Source: Corynebacterium suranareeae (GTDB lineage: Bacteria; Actinomycetota; Actinomycetes; Mycobacteriales; Mycobacteriaceae). From it: a DNA stretch of 64,000 nucleotides. The DNA lies in the NCBI RefSeq assembly GCF_002355155.1, contig NZ_AP017369.1:1178001-1242000 (forward strand), read 5' to 3'. Of the stretch, positions 36,637-44,862 are shown one piece after another (the stretch's first letter is position 1; the number at the start of each line of letters is the position of its first letter). A model generated the notes under the pieces. That model ran no database searches and was not told the DNA's origin. It was given only the letters and a program-made list of their open reading frames with translations. Made by a program: the position numbers and the translations under genes.

Positions 36637-36651
36637 AGGGGTTTTGAAGTT

Positions 36652-37218
36652 TTAGAGGTTTGCAGTCTCACGAATGGTGGCCATTGCCTTAGTCCAGACA
36701 ACAAGCTGCTCAAACATAGCGTCAACGGAAGAAATGCCTTGCTCAGAAGGTTGGAAGTTAGGGTATTCAAAATCGGTGAAGATGCTCAGCAGACCGGTCT
36801 TTTGAACGTGTGCGATCTGAAGTTCGGAAAGGATGCCGCGGAGGTGCTCAGCTGCGCGAATGCCCATTGCGGAACCGTAGGACACGATGCCTGCAGCCTT
36901 GTTGTTCCACTCTGCAGAGAGGTAAGACAGTGCGTTGGTTAGAGCTGCTGGGACGGAGTGGTTGTATTCGCCGGTGATAAAAATGAAGCCATCAAATTCT
37001 GCGATCTTTGCTGCCCATGCCTTGGTGTGCTCGCCTGCATACTGGCCGTAGCCTGCTGGCATTGCTTCGTCAAGGAGCGGGAGGTTGAAATCAGCAATAT
37101 CAACGAGCTCGTACTGTGCATCATTGCGCTCTTGTGCGCGCTCGAGAACCCAGTTGGCTACGTCGATGTTGACACGGCCTGGACGGGTGGAACCGGTGAT
37201 GATGGCGATCTTATTCAT
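36652..37218 (-). CDS. NADPH-dependent FMN reductase
   Basis: A 188-residue flavodoxin-like reductase (SsuE/chromate-reductase family). Starts MNKIAIITGSTRPGRVN, the FMN phosphate loop, with FITGEYNHSVPAALTNAL near 80-97, the classic PxYNxSxPxxLKNAID motif. ATG 37218 has GGAGGAGAA upstream. Divergent from seuA and beside a McbR-type site, it likely supplies FMNH2 for the seu and ssu monooxygenases. A MarR-like palindrome lies over its own leader (37245-37258), so it may have an additional regulator. Confidence 0.88.
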   Translation of the reverse strand: MNKIAIITGSTRPGRVNIDVANWVLERAQERNDAQYELVDIADFNLPLLDEAMPAGYGQYAGEHTKAWAAKIAEFDGFIFITGEYNHSVPAALTNALSYLSAEWNNKAAGIVSYGSAMGIRAAEHLRGILSELQIAHVQKTGLLSIFTDFEYPNFQPSEQGISSVDAMFEQLVVWTKAMATIRETANL

Positions 37219-37244
37219 GATGTTCTCCTCCAAAAGTTAATTAA

Positions 37245-37258
37245 GTTGATGTATCAAC
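37245..37258. promoter_or_regulatory. Palindrome GTTGATGTATCAAC upstream of FMN reductase gene
   Basis: Perfect 14-base palindrome 27 bases before the reductase start codon, resembling MarR-family operators (TTGATnnATCAA). No MarR gene lies nearby, so the regulator would act in trans. Confidence 0.5.
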
Positions 37259-37424
37259 AACTTGACGTGTCTAGCCTAGGTTAACTTTCTGTGTCATGCA
37301 AGCGCTTTGGGTTTTTAATCCATTTCGCAAGGTCAACAGTGTAGGGAAGTCGACGAGGTTTTTATTCAAGGTGAATGCTCTCCTTGTCTCAGGTGTTCAA
37401 TGCTCCATAAAGTAGACCGCAATC

Positions 37425-37440
37425 TAGACAAAGATGTCTA
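37425..37440. promoter_or_regulatory. McbR-type operator upstream of seuA
   Basis: TAGAC-AAAGAT-GTCTA, exact match to the McbR pattern, 20 bases before the seuA start. A further TAGAC half-site lies just upstream at 37413-37417. Confidence 0.88.
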
Positions 37441-37460
37441 TTTTGATAAAGGAGTAGATC

Positions 37461-38918
37461 ATGGCCGCGGCCGAAAACACAACACAAGAGAGCAGAAAAA
37501 TCCTGTTCAACGCATTTGATATGAACTGCGTTGTGCATCAGTCCCCAGGACTGTGGACACACCCGAAAGACAAGGCCCGGGATTACAACACCCTTGATTA
37601 CTGGGTGCACCTTGCTAAGACATTAGAGAAGGGTCTTTTCGACGGCCTTTTCATCGCAGACGTTCTTGGAACTTACGATGTCTATGGTTCCAGTAATGAA
37701 GCAGCGTTGACCAGTGGTGCTCAGGTACCGGTCAATGATCCGATCCTTCTTGTTTCTGCGATGGCTTATGCCACCAAGAACCTTGGGTTTGGCATCACCG
37801 CAGGTACAGCCTATGAACACCCGTATCCTTTTGCTCGGCGTCTGGCCACACTCGATCATCTAACTAATGGGCGAGTGGGATGGAACGTAGTTACTGGCTA
37901 TCTTCCCTCTGCTGCTCAAAACATGGGTGATACGGATCAGTTGCCACATGATGAGCGCTACGACAAAGCCGATGAATATCTAGAAGTCATCTACAAACTT
38001 CTCGAGGGATCCTGGGAAGACGACGCTGTCCAAAATAATGTGGAGACAAGTGTCTTTACGGATTCCTCCAAAGTGCACGCGATCAATCATCATGGGAAGT
38101 ACTTTGATGTACCGGGTATCGCCATCACGGAACCTAGTGTGCAGCGCACGCCGGTGATCTACCAGGCGGGTGCATCGCCTCGCGGATTGAAATTCGCTGG
38201 TGAGAATGCAGAAGCGGTGTTTATCAATTCCAGCACCGTGGAGGCAATCACCAAGACTGTCGCAAAGATTCGCGCTGCTGCGGTCGCTGCGGGTCGTGAT
38301 CCACATGCGGTGAAGATCTTTGCGATGCAAACAATCATCACGGGTGAAACAGAAGCAGATGCGCAGGCAAAGCTAGAGGAATACAGCCGTTATATCGATC
38401 CTGTCGGCGGCCTGACCTTGATGTCTGGATGGACTGGAGCGGATCTGTCGCAGTATGACCTGGATGAACCGATCACCAATATTGAGTCCAACGCTATTCA
38501 GTCCACCGCAGCTACCATTAGCAACGGCACTAGTGAAGGGGCATGGACGGTACGCAAACTGGGTGAGGCAACTGGCATCGGCGGTTTCGGGCCAGTGCTT
38601 GTGGGATCGGGCGCTAATGTTGCTGCGGAACTTGCACGCATCCAGGATCTCAGCGATGTTGATGGATTCAACCTCGCATATGCCATCACCCCAGGAACTT
38701 TTGAAGATGTTGTGGAGTATGTCGTTCCTGAGCTGCAAAAACTTGGGCGTTACAAAACGGAATACGCTCCGGGTTCCTTGCGCAATAAATTGTTCGGGAA
38801 TGGTGATCGCCTCGACGACACCCACCGTGGCGCCAGCTACCGCCTGGGAGCTAAGAACTCCACCGCCACCACTGACCTTAGTTCCATCTCTGCTCAACTA
38901 GTTACTCAGGAAGCTTAA
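37461..38918 (+). CDS. seuA: SeuA, FMNH2-dependent monooxygenase (NtaA/SnaA/DszA family)
   Basis: A 485-residue bacterial-luciferase-fold monooxygenase of the nitrilotriacetate/dibenzothiophene-sulfone type. Typical features: FNAFDMNCVVHQSPGLWTHP near 15-35, GLFIADVLGTYDVYG near 62-76, and NGRVGWNVVTGY near 137-148. In C. glutamicum seuABC allow use of sulfonate esters as sulfur source; SeuA is proposed to be one of the monooxygenases. AAAGGAG before the ATG and an upstream McbR-type operator indicate induction on sulfur limitation. First gene of a seuA-seuB-seuC operon. Confidence 0.92.
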   Translation: MAAAENTTQESRKILFNAFDMNCVVHQSPGLWTHPKDKARDYNTLDYWVHLAKTLEKGLFDGLFIADVLGTYDVYGSSNEAALTSGAQVPVNDPILLVSAMAYATKNLGFGITAGTAYEHPYPFARRLATLDHLTNGRVGWNVVTGYLPSAAQNMGDTDQLPHDERYDKADEYLEVIYKLLEGSWEDDAVQNNVETSVFTDSSKVHAINHHGKYFDVPGIAITEPSVQRTPVIYQAGASPRGLKFAGENAEAVFINSSTVEAITKTVAKIRAAAVAAGRDPHAVKIFAMQTIITGETEADAQAKLEEYSRYIDPVGGLTLMSGWTGADLSQYDLDEPITNIESNAIQSTAATISNGTSEGAWTVRKLGEATGIGGFGPVLVGSGANVAAELARIQDLSDVDGFNLAYAITPGTFEDVVEYVVPELQKLGRYKTEYAPGSLRNKLFGNGDRLDDTHRGASYRLGAKNSTATTDLSSISAQLVTQEA

Positions 38919-38920
38919 TT

Positions 38921-40108
38921 ATGACCTCACCTCAAACCATCATTGACAATCTCGCTCCAGTCCTTACGGAGATCGCAGCAACGGCATCGCAGCGTGAACA
39001 GGACCGAGAATTCAGCCGTGACTTGGCTAAGCAGCTCAGTGCCGGTGGGTTCACCAAACTCCGCATTCCTGTTGAATTCGGCGGGTTGGGTTTTAGCCTT
39101 CCCGAGGCCTTTGAAGTGCTGGTGGCTGTGGCTGCTGCAGATTCAAATATCGCGCAGGGATTGCGGCCTCACTTCTTGGCAGTAGAGAGCCTGTTGATCG
39201 CTCCCGATTCAGAGCACCGAGACAAGTGGCTGCGAAAAATCGCTGAAGAAGGCGTGGTGATTGGTAATGCGTTGACCGAAGTGGGAAATAAGCCGGGTGA
39301 GCTGAAAACTAAGATCCGAAAAGAAGACGAGGTCTTTGTTCTCACCGGAACCAAGTTCTATTCCACGGGCAGTCTTTACGCCGATTGGATTCAAGTACAT
39401 GCGAAAGATGAGGCAGATCAAGATGTTTTCGCCTTTGTTGATCGCGACGCAGCAGGCGTTGCTTTGGTGGATGACTGGGACGGATTTGGGCAACAACTAT
39501 CTGCCTCCGGAACCAGCTTCTTCGACAAAGTGGCGGTAGATCCATTAGATATTGCCACTCGTGATTACACCGCACCCAGCGCTTTCCAGGCGCTGGCGCA
39601 GTCCCATCACTTGTCTACCTTGACTGGTATTTCGCAGGCGATCACCCGTGACATCGTTACCTATGTACAAAACCGCACCCGAATTTTCAGTCACGGAAGT
39701 GGTGACCTTCCACGCTTTGATCCGCAGGTACAGCAGGTGGTGGGCGAGGTGAAAGCCAAGTCATATGCAGTCGAGAAAATCTTTCAGGGGTTCGCACAAG
39801 AACTGGATCTTGTCGTCAATAAGGCAAAAGCCGGCACTGCTACGGAGGCCGAGTTGGCTGCCGTTGACCTAAGCGCATACCAAGCCCAATTGGCGGTGGC
39901 ACCTTTGGTGCTGAGCCAAGCCACCCAGGCCTTTGAAGTCGGAGGAGCGTCGGCCGTGTCGAAGAAGTTGTCGCTGGATCGGCATTGGCGCAACGCGCGT
40001 GTGTTGGCAAACCACAACCCCATTATTTATCGAGCGCGCCTACTTGGCGCAGATGCCCTAAACGGCGGCCATGTGGCTGCCCAATACACGATCGGATCCT
40101 TGTCATGA
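38921..40108 (+). CDS. seuB: SeuB, acyl-CoA-dehydrogenase-fold flavin monooxygenase (DszC/SfnB type)
   Basis: A 395-residue protein of the acyl-CoA dehydrogenase fold used by sulfur-acquisition monooxygenases. IPVEFGGLGFSLPEAFEVL near 47-65 and VAAADSNIAQGL near 69-80 are family features, followed by FVLTGTKFYSTGS and a C-terminal SLDRHWRNARVLANHNP motif typical of the DszC group. It begins three bases after seuA and overlaps seuC by four bases (ATGA). SeuB and SeuC are clearly paralogous. Confidence 0.92.
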   Translation: MTSPQTIIDNLAPVLTEIAATASQREQDREFSRDLAKQLSAGGFTKLRIPVEFGGLGFSLPEAFEVLVAVAAADSNIAQGLRPHFLAVESLLIAPDSEHRDKWLRKIAEEGVVIGNALTEVGNKPGELKTKIRKEDEVFVLTGTKFYSTGSLYADWIQVHAKDEADQDVFAFVDRDAAGVALVDDWDGFGQQLSASGTSFFDKVAVDPLDIATRDYTAPSAFQALAQSHHLSTLTGISQAITRDIVTYVQNRTRIFSHGSGDLPRFDPQVQQVVGEVKAKSYAVEKIFQGFAQELDLVVNKAKAGTATEAELAAVDLSAYQAQLAVAPLVLSQATQAFEVGGASAVSKKLSLDRHWRNARVLANHNPIIYRARLLGADALNGGHVAAQYTIGSLS

Positions 40109-41304
40109 GCCAAGAAATTTTGAACCATTTTGCGCCCGCATTAAAACGCATTCGAAGCGGTGCAGTCGAGCGCGAACAGCAGCGAACCCTACCAGTAGAA
40201 GAGATTAAAGAGCTGGTAGAGCTAGGTTTCACTGGACTGCGGGTACCCGAAGAACTAGGCGGAGCGGGCGCTTCTTTGGAAAGCGTGGTTGAGTTACTCA
40301 TCGAGATCGCGACCGCTGATTCCAATATCGCCCAAGCTTTGCGCGGGCACTTTGCCTTCGTGGAGCTACTCCTGGAAGCCCCAGACAGTGAATTCCGCAC
40401 CCACTGGTTGCGCGAAGTCGCTACCGGAAAATTGGTGGGCAATGCTGAAAGTGAAAAACGTGGCGTCTACGGCGATCCGCAGACTTTCATCGATGAGGTG
40501 GATACTGAAAACGGTCCGATTTTCGTGCTCAACGGCACCAAGTTCTACACCACCGGCACCTATTTTGCGGACTACACCTGGACCACCGCGCTGCTGCGCA
40601 ACCTCAATGGCCAAGAAACTTTGGTCAGTTTGCCGGTTAATCTGCGCGCGCCGGGTGTGGATGTTGTTGATGACTGGAATGGGTTTGGGCAAAAGCTCAC
40701 CGCGTCTGGAACGACCACGTTTAAGGACGTGGAGGTGGATCCGCGATGGATCATTCCACGCACCGATACGCCCACGCTGGTGTGGACGTACCTGCAGCTC
40801 AACCTGCTCACCGTACTGGTCGGCAGCGCCGCAGCAGCTGTCGATGAAGTAGTAGTCCGCGCCCAATCCTCCACCAGAAATGCGTGGAATCCTGGCGTCG
40901 AACGCCGCAGCGATCCGGCCGCAACCTTAGCGATCGGCGACGCACGCAGCCGGGTCACCGTTATTCGCGGAGCGCTTCTCGACGCCACCCGCCACGTTTC
41001 CAACGCCGCCACGATCGCAACCCCCGACGCCTTCAACGAGGCGGATGCTATTGTTGCAGCACTCTGGCCCATCGTCTCCGAACAAGCTTTAGTGGTGACA
41101 TCTAACGTATTCGATGCGGTGGGTGCATCTGCAGTGCTTGGTGAGCATTCCATTGATCGACACTGGCGCAATGTACGCACCGTGTCTTCAAACAACCCGG
41201 TGTTTCTAGCCAAGAATGCAGTGGGGGAGTATGCCCTTAACGGCACTCCTGTGGGCACCAACATCGGTAAAGCACTGAGCCGACCTGTCAGCCTAAGTAG
41301 TTAA
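40105..41304 (+). CDS. seuC: SeuC, acyl-CoA-dehydrogenase-fold flavin monooxygenase, SeuB paralogue
   Basis: A 399-residue paralogue of SeuB with matching landmarks: RVPEELGGAGASLESVVELL, IATADSNIAQALRGHFAF, FVLNGTKFYTTGTYFADY and SIDRHWRNVRTVSSNNP. The ATG at 40105 overlaps the SeuB stop; the much longer open frame upstream is inside seuB and is rejected. Two paralogues in one operon suggest a hetero-oligomer or consecutive oxidations. An inverted repeat after the stop (41308-41356) ends the operon. Confidence 0.92.
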   Translation: MSQEILNHFAPALKRIRSGAVEREQQRTLPVEEIKELVELGFTGLRVPEELGGAGASLESVVELLIEIATADSNIAQALRGHFAFVELLLEAPDSEFRTHWLREVATGKLVGNAESEKRGVYGDPQTFIDEVDTENGPIFVLNGTKFYTTGTYFADYTWTTALLRNLNGQETLVSLPVNLRAPGVDVVDDWNGFGQKLTASGTTTFKDVEVDPRWIIPRTDTPTLVWTYLQLNLLTVLVGSAAAAVDEVVVRAQSSTRNAWNPGVERRSDPAATLAIGDARSRVTVIRGALLDATRHVSNAATIATPDAFNEADAIVAALWPIVSEQALVVTSNVFDAVGASAVLGEHSIDRHWRNVRTVSSNNPVFLAKNAVGEYALNGTPVGTNIGKALSRPVSLSS

Positions 41305-41307
41305 AGG

Positions 41308-41356
41308 TGTGGTCTTGCTGGTTTTAGATGGTTTTCAAGCCAGCGGGACCACATTA
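41308..41356 (+). terminator. Inverted repeat after seuC
   Basis: TGTGGTC-TTGCTGG at about 41310-41323 pairs with CCAGC-GGGACCACA at about 41341-41354, followed by a short T-containing tail (TTAGTTTC). Probable end of the seuABC transcript. Confidence 0.65.
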
Positions 41357-41389
41357 GTTTCACGCTGGTTGAAACCTTTGAGATCAATA

Positions 41390-41405
41390 TAGACCGTGTG
41401 GTCTA
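41390..41405. promoter_or_regulatory. McbR-type operator upstream of ssuD-like gene
   Basis: TAGAC-CGTGTG-GTCTA, exact McbR pattern, ending 8 bases before the ATG at 41414. A possible -10 (TATAGA, 41388-41393) overlaps it, so repressor and polymerase would compete directly and the mRNA leader would be very short. Confidence 0.88.
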
Positions 41406-41413
41406 CTCGAGGA

Positions 41414-42592
41414 ATGAGCGAAAACAATCCCATTACCTTGCACTGGTTCCTTCCCACCTATGGCGACTCCCGCGGTATCACAGCCGGCGGGCATGGCTCA
41501 GGCTTCCACTCCGGAAGCCGACCAGCAGACCTTGATTACCTCTCCCAAATCGCATTGGCCGCCGAGCGAAACGGTTTTGAATCTGTTCTGACCCCCACCG
41601 GATTATGGTGTGAAGATGCGTGGATCACTACCGCAGCACTGCTTTCAAGGACATCTAAACTGAAATTCCTTGTAGCTATTCGACCAGGCCAAGTCAGCCC
41701 CACGATCATCGCGCAGCAGGGTGCTGCCTTCCAGAAATTCTCCAACAACCGCCTGCTCATCAACGTTGTGGTGGGTGGTGAAGACCATGAGCAGCGTGCC
41801 TTCGCTGACTACTCCTCCAAAGAGGAGCGCTATCACAAGGCTGACGAAACCTTGGAGATCATCGATCACCTGTGGAACAGCGCGGAACCTCTCAATTTCC
41901 AGGGCGAATTCCTCAGCGTAGAAAACGCGGTACTGAAGGAACAACCTGAGGTGTCTCCTCCGATTTACTTTGGTGGGTCTTCACAACTCGGCATCGAAAT
42001 CGCAGCTCAACACTCTGATGTTTATCTCACCTGGGGTGAACCTGCAGAAAAAGTGGAGGAGAAGCTTAACCGCGTGCGAGTCGAAGCAAATAAGCGAAAC
42101 CGCGAACTAGACTTTGGCATCCGCCTGCATGTCATTGCTCGACCAACTGAGGAAGAGGCCTGGTCAGTGGCTCAAAACCTTCTTGACCAACTTGATCAGG
42201 AAGAAGTTGCCCGCATTCAGGAAGGGCTTGCGCGTTCCCAATCTGAAGGGCAGCGCCGCATGACGGAACTTCATGGCCAGGGATCAGCATTCACAGCAGG
42301 AGCAGATGCACGCTCCCTTGAAATCGCTCCGAATCTTTGGGCTGGTGTCGGCCTAGTCCGCGGTGGCGCAGGCACAGCATTGGTGGGTTCCTACGAGCAA
42401 GTTGCGCAGGCAATTTTGCGATACCGCGATATTGGTCTGAACCACTTCATTTTCTCTGGCTATCCACATTTGGAGGAAACCTATCACGTGGGCGAAGGAG
42501 TGGTACCTGAGCTCCTCAAGCTAGGTGTTCCGGTGAACAACCATGAAGAACAACGCAACGACGTGATAGCGACTCCATTTATTTCCAGGTAG
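41414..42592 (+). CDS. ssuD2: FMNH2-dependent alkanesulfonate monooxygenase (SsuD type)
   Basis: A 392-residue luciferase-fold monooxygenase that cleaves alkanesulfonates to aldehyde and sulfite. Landmarks of SsuD: LHWFLPTYGDSRGI near the N-terminus, FLVAIRPGQVSPTIIAQQ near 79-96, NNRLLINVVVGGED near 108-121, and PPIYFGGSS near 180. Reduced FMN would come from SsuI or the FMN reductase at 36652. C. glutamicum has two SsuD enzymes; I assign this as SsuD2 by position after seuC. Start chosen at ATG 41414 since the upstream GTG lies inside the operator. Confidence 0.9.
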   Translation: MSENNPITLHWFLPTYGDSRGITAGGHGSGFHSGSRPADLDYLSQIALAAERNGFESVLTPTGLWCEDAWITTAALLSRTSKLKFLVAIRPGQVSPTIIAQQGAAFQKFSNNRLLINVVVGGEDHEQRAFADYSSKEERYHKADETLEIIDHLWNSAEPLNFQGEFLSVENAVLKEQPEVSPPIYFGGSSQLGIEIAAQHSDVYLTWGEPAEKVEEKLNRVRVEANKRNRELDFGIRLHVIARPTEEEAWSVAQNLLDQLDQEEVARIQEGLARSQSEGQRRMTELHGQGSAFTAGADARSLEIAPNLWAGVGLVRGGAGTALVGSYEQVAQAILRYRDIGLNHFIFSGYPHLEETYHVGEGVVPELLKLGVPVNNHEEQRNDVIATPFISR

Positions 42593-42598
42593 GTCACG

Positions 42599-42641
42599 AT
42601 TGGCCCTTTTGGCTCTTCGGAAGTGACCAAAAGGGGCCAAT
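42599..42641 (+). terminator. Hairpin after ssuD-like gene
   Basis: ATTGGCCCTTTTGG (42599-42612) pairs with CCAAAAGGGGCCAAT (42627-42641). The tail TTTGGGG is short, but the stem is strong and starts six bases after the stop codon. Confidence 0.75.
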
Positions 42642-42681
42642 TTGGGGATTTGGTTGGTACGACTTCCAGAAGTTGTCACAA

Positions 42682-42812
42682 ACCGTCCCAAATGACCGAC
42701 GGCAAGTAGATGTGAGGTTTGTCGGTCACCTGGTTTGGTTTTTAGGCTTTGCGACCGTCCTATATGACCGATGGGAACTTAGCCTAAGGCTTTTCGGTCA
42801 TATGGTTTGGTC
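42682..42812. repeat. Tandem palindromic element, two hairpin units
   Basis: The 430-base gap 42593-43022 between convergent genes contains two related units. Unit A (42682-42739) runs from ACCGTCCCAAATGACCGAC to GTCGGTCACCTGGTTTGGT. Unit B (42753-42812) runs from GACCGTCCTATATGACCGAT to TTCGGTCATATGGTTTGGTC. Both have a GACCGA/TCGGTC stem core, and the outer ends pair partly (ACC..CC with GG..GGT). The ...GGTTTGGT end is also found in the element at 20416-20546. Confidence 0.75.
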
Positions 42813-42973
42813 CGTGCTGGGATTCCAGAAAAACTGGCCCCGGCTCCACCAAAAGTGACCCCCCAAATTCGCCTCTAATCGCCCAAAAGCCCTGAGGCAT
42901 AAAAATACTCAATCTCGATCTTCGATCCCTCAAATCGCATTTGGACTGGCATCCCTCTTAGAAATCCCCACAC

Positions 42974-43004
42974 AAAAACCGCCGACCTTAAAAAGGCCGG
43001 CGGC
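42974..43004 (-). terminator. Terminator of glpX
   Basis: On the minus strand GCCGCCGGCC, a short T/A loop, then GGTCGGCGG followed by TTTTTG, just after the glpX stop. Confidence 0.88.
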
Positions 43005-43022
43005 AAAGCGTAAGTATCGCTT

Positions 43023-44030
43023 TTATGGGGTGGTGGTGTAGTCAACCACGGAGTATTCCTGCAGCTTGGCCAGCTGGTGGACAGACTCAATGTGGCGGAT
43101 GGTGCCTGACTTGGAACGCATGACCAGAGAGCGAGTAGTAGCGCCATTTGCACGGTAGGAAACACCGCGGAGCATGTCACCGTTGGTCACACCGGTTGCC
43201 ACGAAGTAGCAGTTATCGGAGCGAACGAGATCGTTGGTGTGGAGAACCTGATCCAAAACCAGACCGGCATCGCGAGCTTTTTGACGCTCGAAATCATTCA
43301 TTGGAGCCAAAACGCCCTGGATTTCGCCGCCCATGCACTTCATAGCGCACGCGGTGATGATACCTTCAGGGGTTCCACCGGTGCCCATCATGATATCGAC
43401 AGAATTGGAGTCCTGAGCTGCAGCAACGGCACCTGCAACGTCGCCGTCAGAAATCAGACGAACCTTTGCGCCGGCACGACGAATATCTGCGATCAGCTCG
43501 GTGTGGCGAGGGCGGTCAAGAACAACAACGGTGACATCGGAAGGGTTAATGCCCTTGGACTTAGCCACTGCGTTGATGTTGTGAGCAACTGGTGCTTCGA
43601 TGTCGATCTTGCCGGCAGCCTCTGGTCCTACGGCGATCTTCTTCATGTAGAACACAGCGGATGGGTCATACATCGTGCCGCGTTCTGCAGCAGCAAGGAT
43701 AGAAATAGCATTTGGGCGACCCTCAGCCATCAAAGTGGTGCCATCGACTGGGTCTACTGCGATATCAACTTCAGGTCCGAAGCCGGTTCCAACTTCTTCG
43801 CCGTTGTAGAGCATTGGTGCTTCGTCTTTTTCGCCTTCACCAATAACAACGACACCCTTCATAGTTACCGAGTTGATCAGCTGACGCATGGCATCAACAG
43901 CAGCCCCGTCGCCCTCGTTCTTCATGCCACGTCCAACCCATCGTCCAGAAGCCAATGCTGCAGCTTCTGTAACTCGCACCAGCTCCATAGCAAGGTTACG
44001 GTCTGGCGTCTCGGGGTGCTTAAGGTTCAT
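43023..44030 (-). CDS. glpX: Fructose-1,6-bisphosphatase, class II (GlpX type)
   Basis: Gluconeogenic enzyme removing the 1-phosphate from fructose 1,6-bisphosphate; the only such enzyme known in C. glutamicum (also called fbp). A 335-residue protein with [11 protein letters not shown] near 68, the metal motif [12 protein letters not shown] near 91-102, and [17 protein letters not shown] near 200-216. ATG 44030 has AGGAGG nine bases upstream; 50 codons of open frame upstream are not used. Order fum, glpX, DUF4245 parallels Rv1098c-Rv1100. Confidence 0.95.
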   Translation of the reverse strand: MNLKHPETPDRNLAMELVRVTEAAALASGRWVGRGMKNEGDGAAVDAMRQLINSVTMKGVVVIGEGEKDEAPMLYNGEEVGTGFGPEVDIAVDPVDGTTLMAEGRPNAISILAAAERGTMYDPSAVFYMKKIAVGPEAAGKIDIEAPVAHNINAVAKSKGINPSDVTVVVLDRPRHTELIADIRRAGAKVRLISDGDVAGAVAAAQDSNSVDIMMGTGGTPEGIITACAMKCMGGEIQGVLAPMNDFERQKARDAGLVLDQVLHTNDLVRSDNCYFVATGVTNGDMLRGVSYRANGATTRSLVMRSKSGTIRHIESVHQLAKLQEYSVVDYTTTP

Positions 44031-44222
44031 ATGAAGGGCCTCCTGGGGCACTTGATCCGACCAAGTCATATGGTTTACATCTGCCTTGGCGCATTGTGAA
44101 AGTATCGGTGCGTGGGCTGATTCAACCCGCACGTCATCCATTGTTGCACTTTTGTGTCCGTAATTTTGGATTCTTGCCACCCAAAAGGGGGTTTAACGGC
44201 AAAGTCATGCCATACTAAGCGG

Positions 44223-44795
44223 GTGGCTGAGAAACGACCGAAAATTTTTGATGGCAGTCGAGACATGATTATCTCGTTGGTAGTCTCCGCAATCATCATG
44301 TTGCTGGCGGTGGGATTCACAGGAATGTGCTCCTTCAACACAGGCACTCCAGAAAATGGGCAAGTACCTGAAGTTGATGCTTCCACCTTTATGTCAATGG
44401 AAGCTCGCGCAATGACAGATCACGCAACGAGGCTGCCTGAAACACCCGAAGGCTGGACCACAAATTCAGCTCGACGCACCATGATTGATGACACCCCTGC
44501 ATCAGTCGTTGGGTACGTTACCGCAGATGAGGGCTATATTCAGCTCACTCAAACTGGTGAAACAGTAGAAGATGCTGTGGTCGGATACGACTCCCGTTGG
44601 CGTGATCTTGAGCAGTCTTATGACCTCGAAGGCCATGAGGTTGGAATCTATACTTCGCAGGAATCTGACGTGCGTGATCTACGCGTGATGGATCTAGGCG
44701 ATGCCCGCGTATTGGTGTCCGGTGCCGCTACTGATGAAGAATTCAACGACTTGCTTCTAGCAGTTGCAGAAGCAGAGCCATTGCCAACCAACTAG
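44223..44795 (+). CDS. DUF4245 membrane-anchored protein
   Basis: A 190-residue protein with a cytoplasmic N-terminus, one membrane helix at about 17-36 (IISLVVSAIIMLLAVGFTGM) and an extracytoplasmic domain containing the DUF4245 features (LPETPEGWTTNSARR, WVGY-like VVGYVTADEGYIQL). Divergent from glpX, as Rv1100 is from Rv1099c. GTG 44223 (VAEKRPKIFDGSRDM) is taken as start from the family N-terminus. Function unknown. Confidence 0.85.
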   Translation: MAEKRPKIFDGSRDMIISLVVSAIIMLLAVGFTGMCSFNTGTPENGQVPEVDASTFMSMEARAMTDHATRLPETPEGWTTNSARRTMIDDTPASVVGYVTADEGYIQLTQTGETVEDAVVGYDSRWRDLEQSYDLEGHEVGIYTSQESDVRDLRVMDLGDARVLVSGAATDEEFNDLLLAVAEAEPLPTN

Positions 44796-44815
44796 CAATG
44801 GTGAAAAGTACATAG

Positions 44816-44856
44816 AAAAATTCCGGCGAAGAACAAACATTCGCCGGAATTTTTTT
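44816..44856. terminator. Bidirectional terminator
   Basis: AAAAATTCCGGCGAA ... TTCGCCGGAATTTTTTT, a strong hairpin with T runs on both strands, between the convergent DUF4245 and VWA genes. Confidence 0.93.
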
Positions 44857-44862
44857 ATGCCG

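Noticed and set aside
36363..36770. Minus-strand open frame between the two flavin reductase regions
   Set aside because: Overlaps the end of the FMN reductase gene and its terminator; low-complexity Ser/Leu/Thr product.
39985..40104. N-terminal extension of seuC by 40 codons
   Set aside because: Lies inside seuB in another frame; the ATGA overlap at 40105 is the better start.
43239..44099. 286-codon open frame opposite glpX
   Set aside because: Shadow of glpX; many Cys and His residues from antisense reading and no ribosome binding site.
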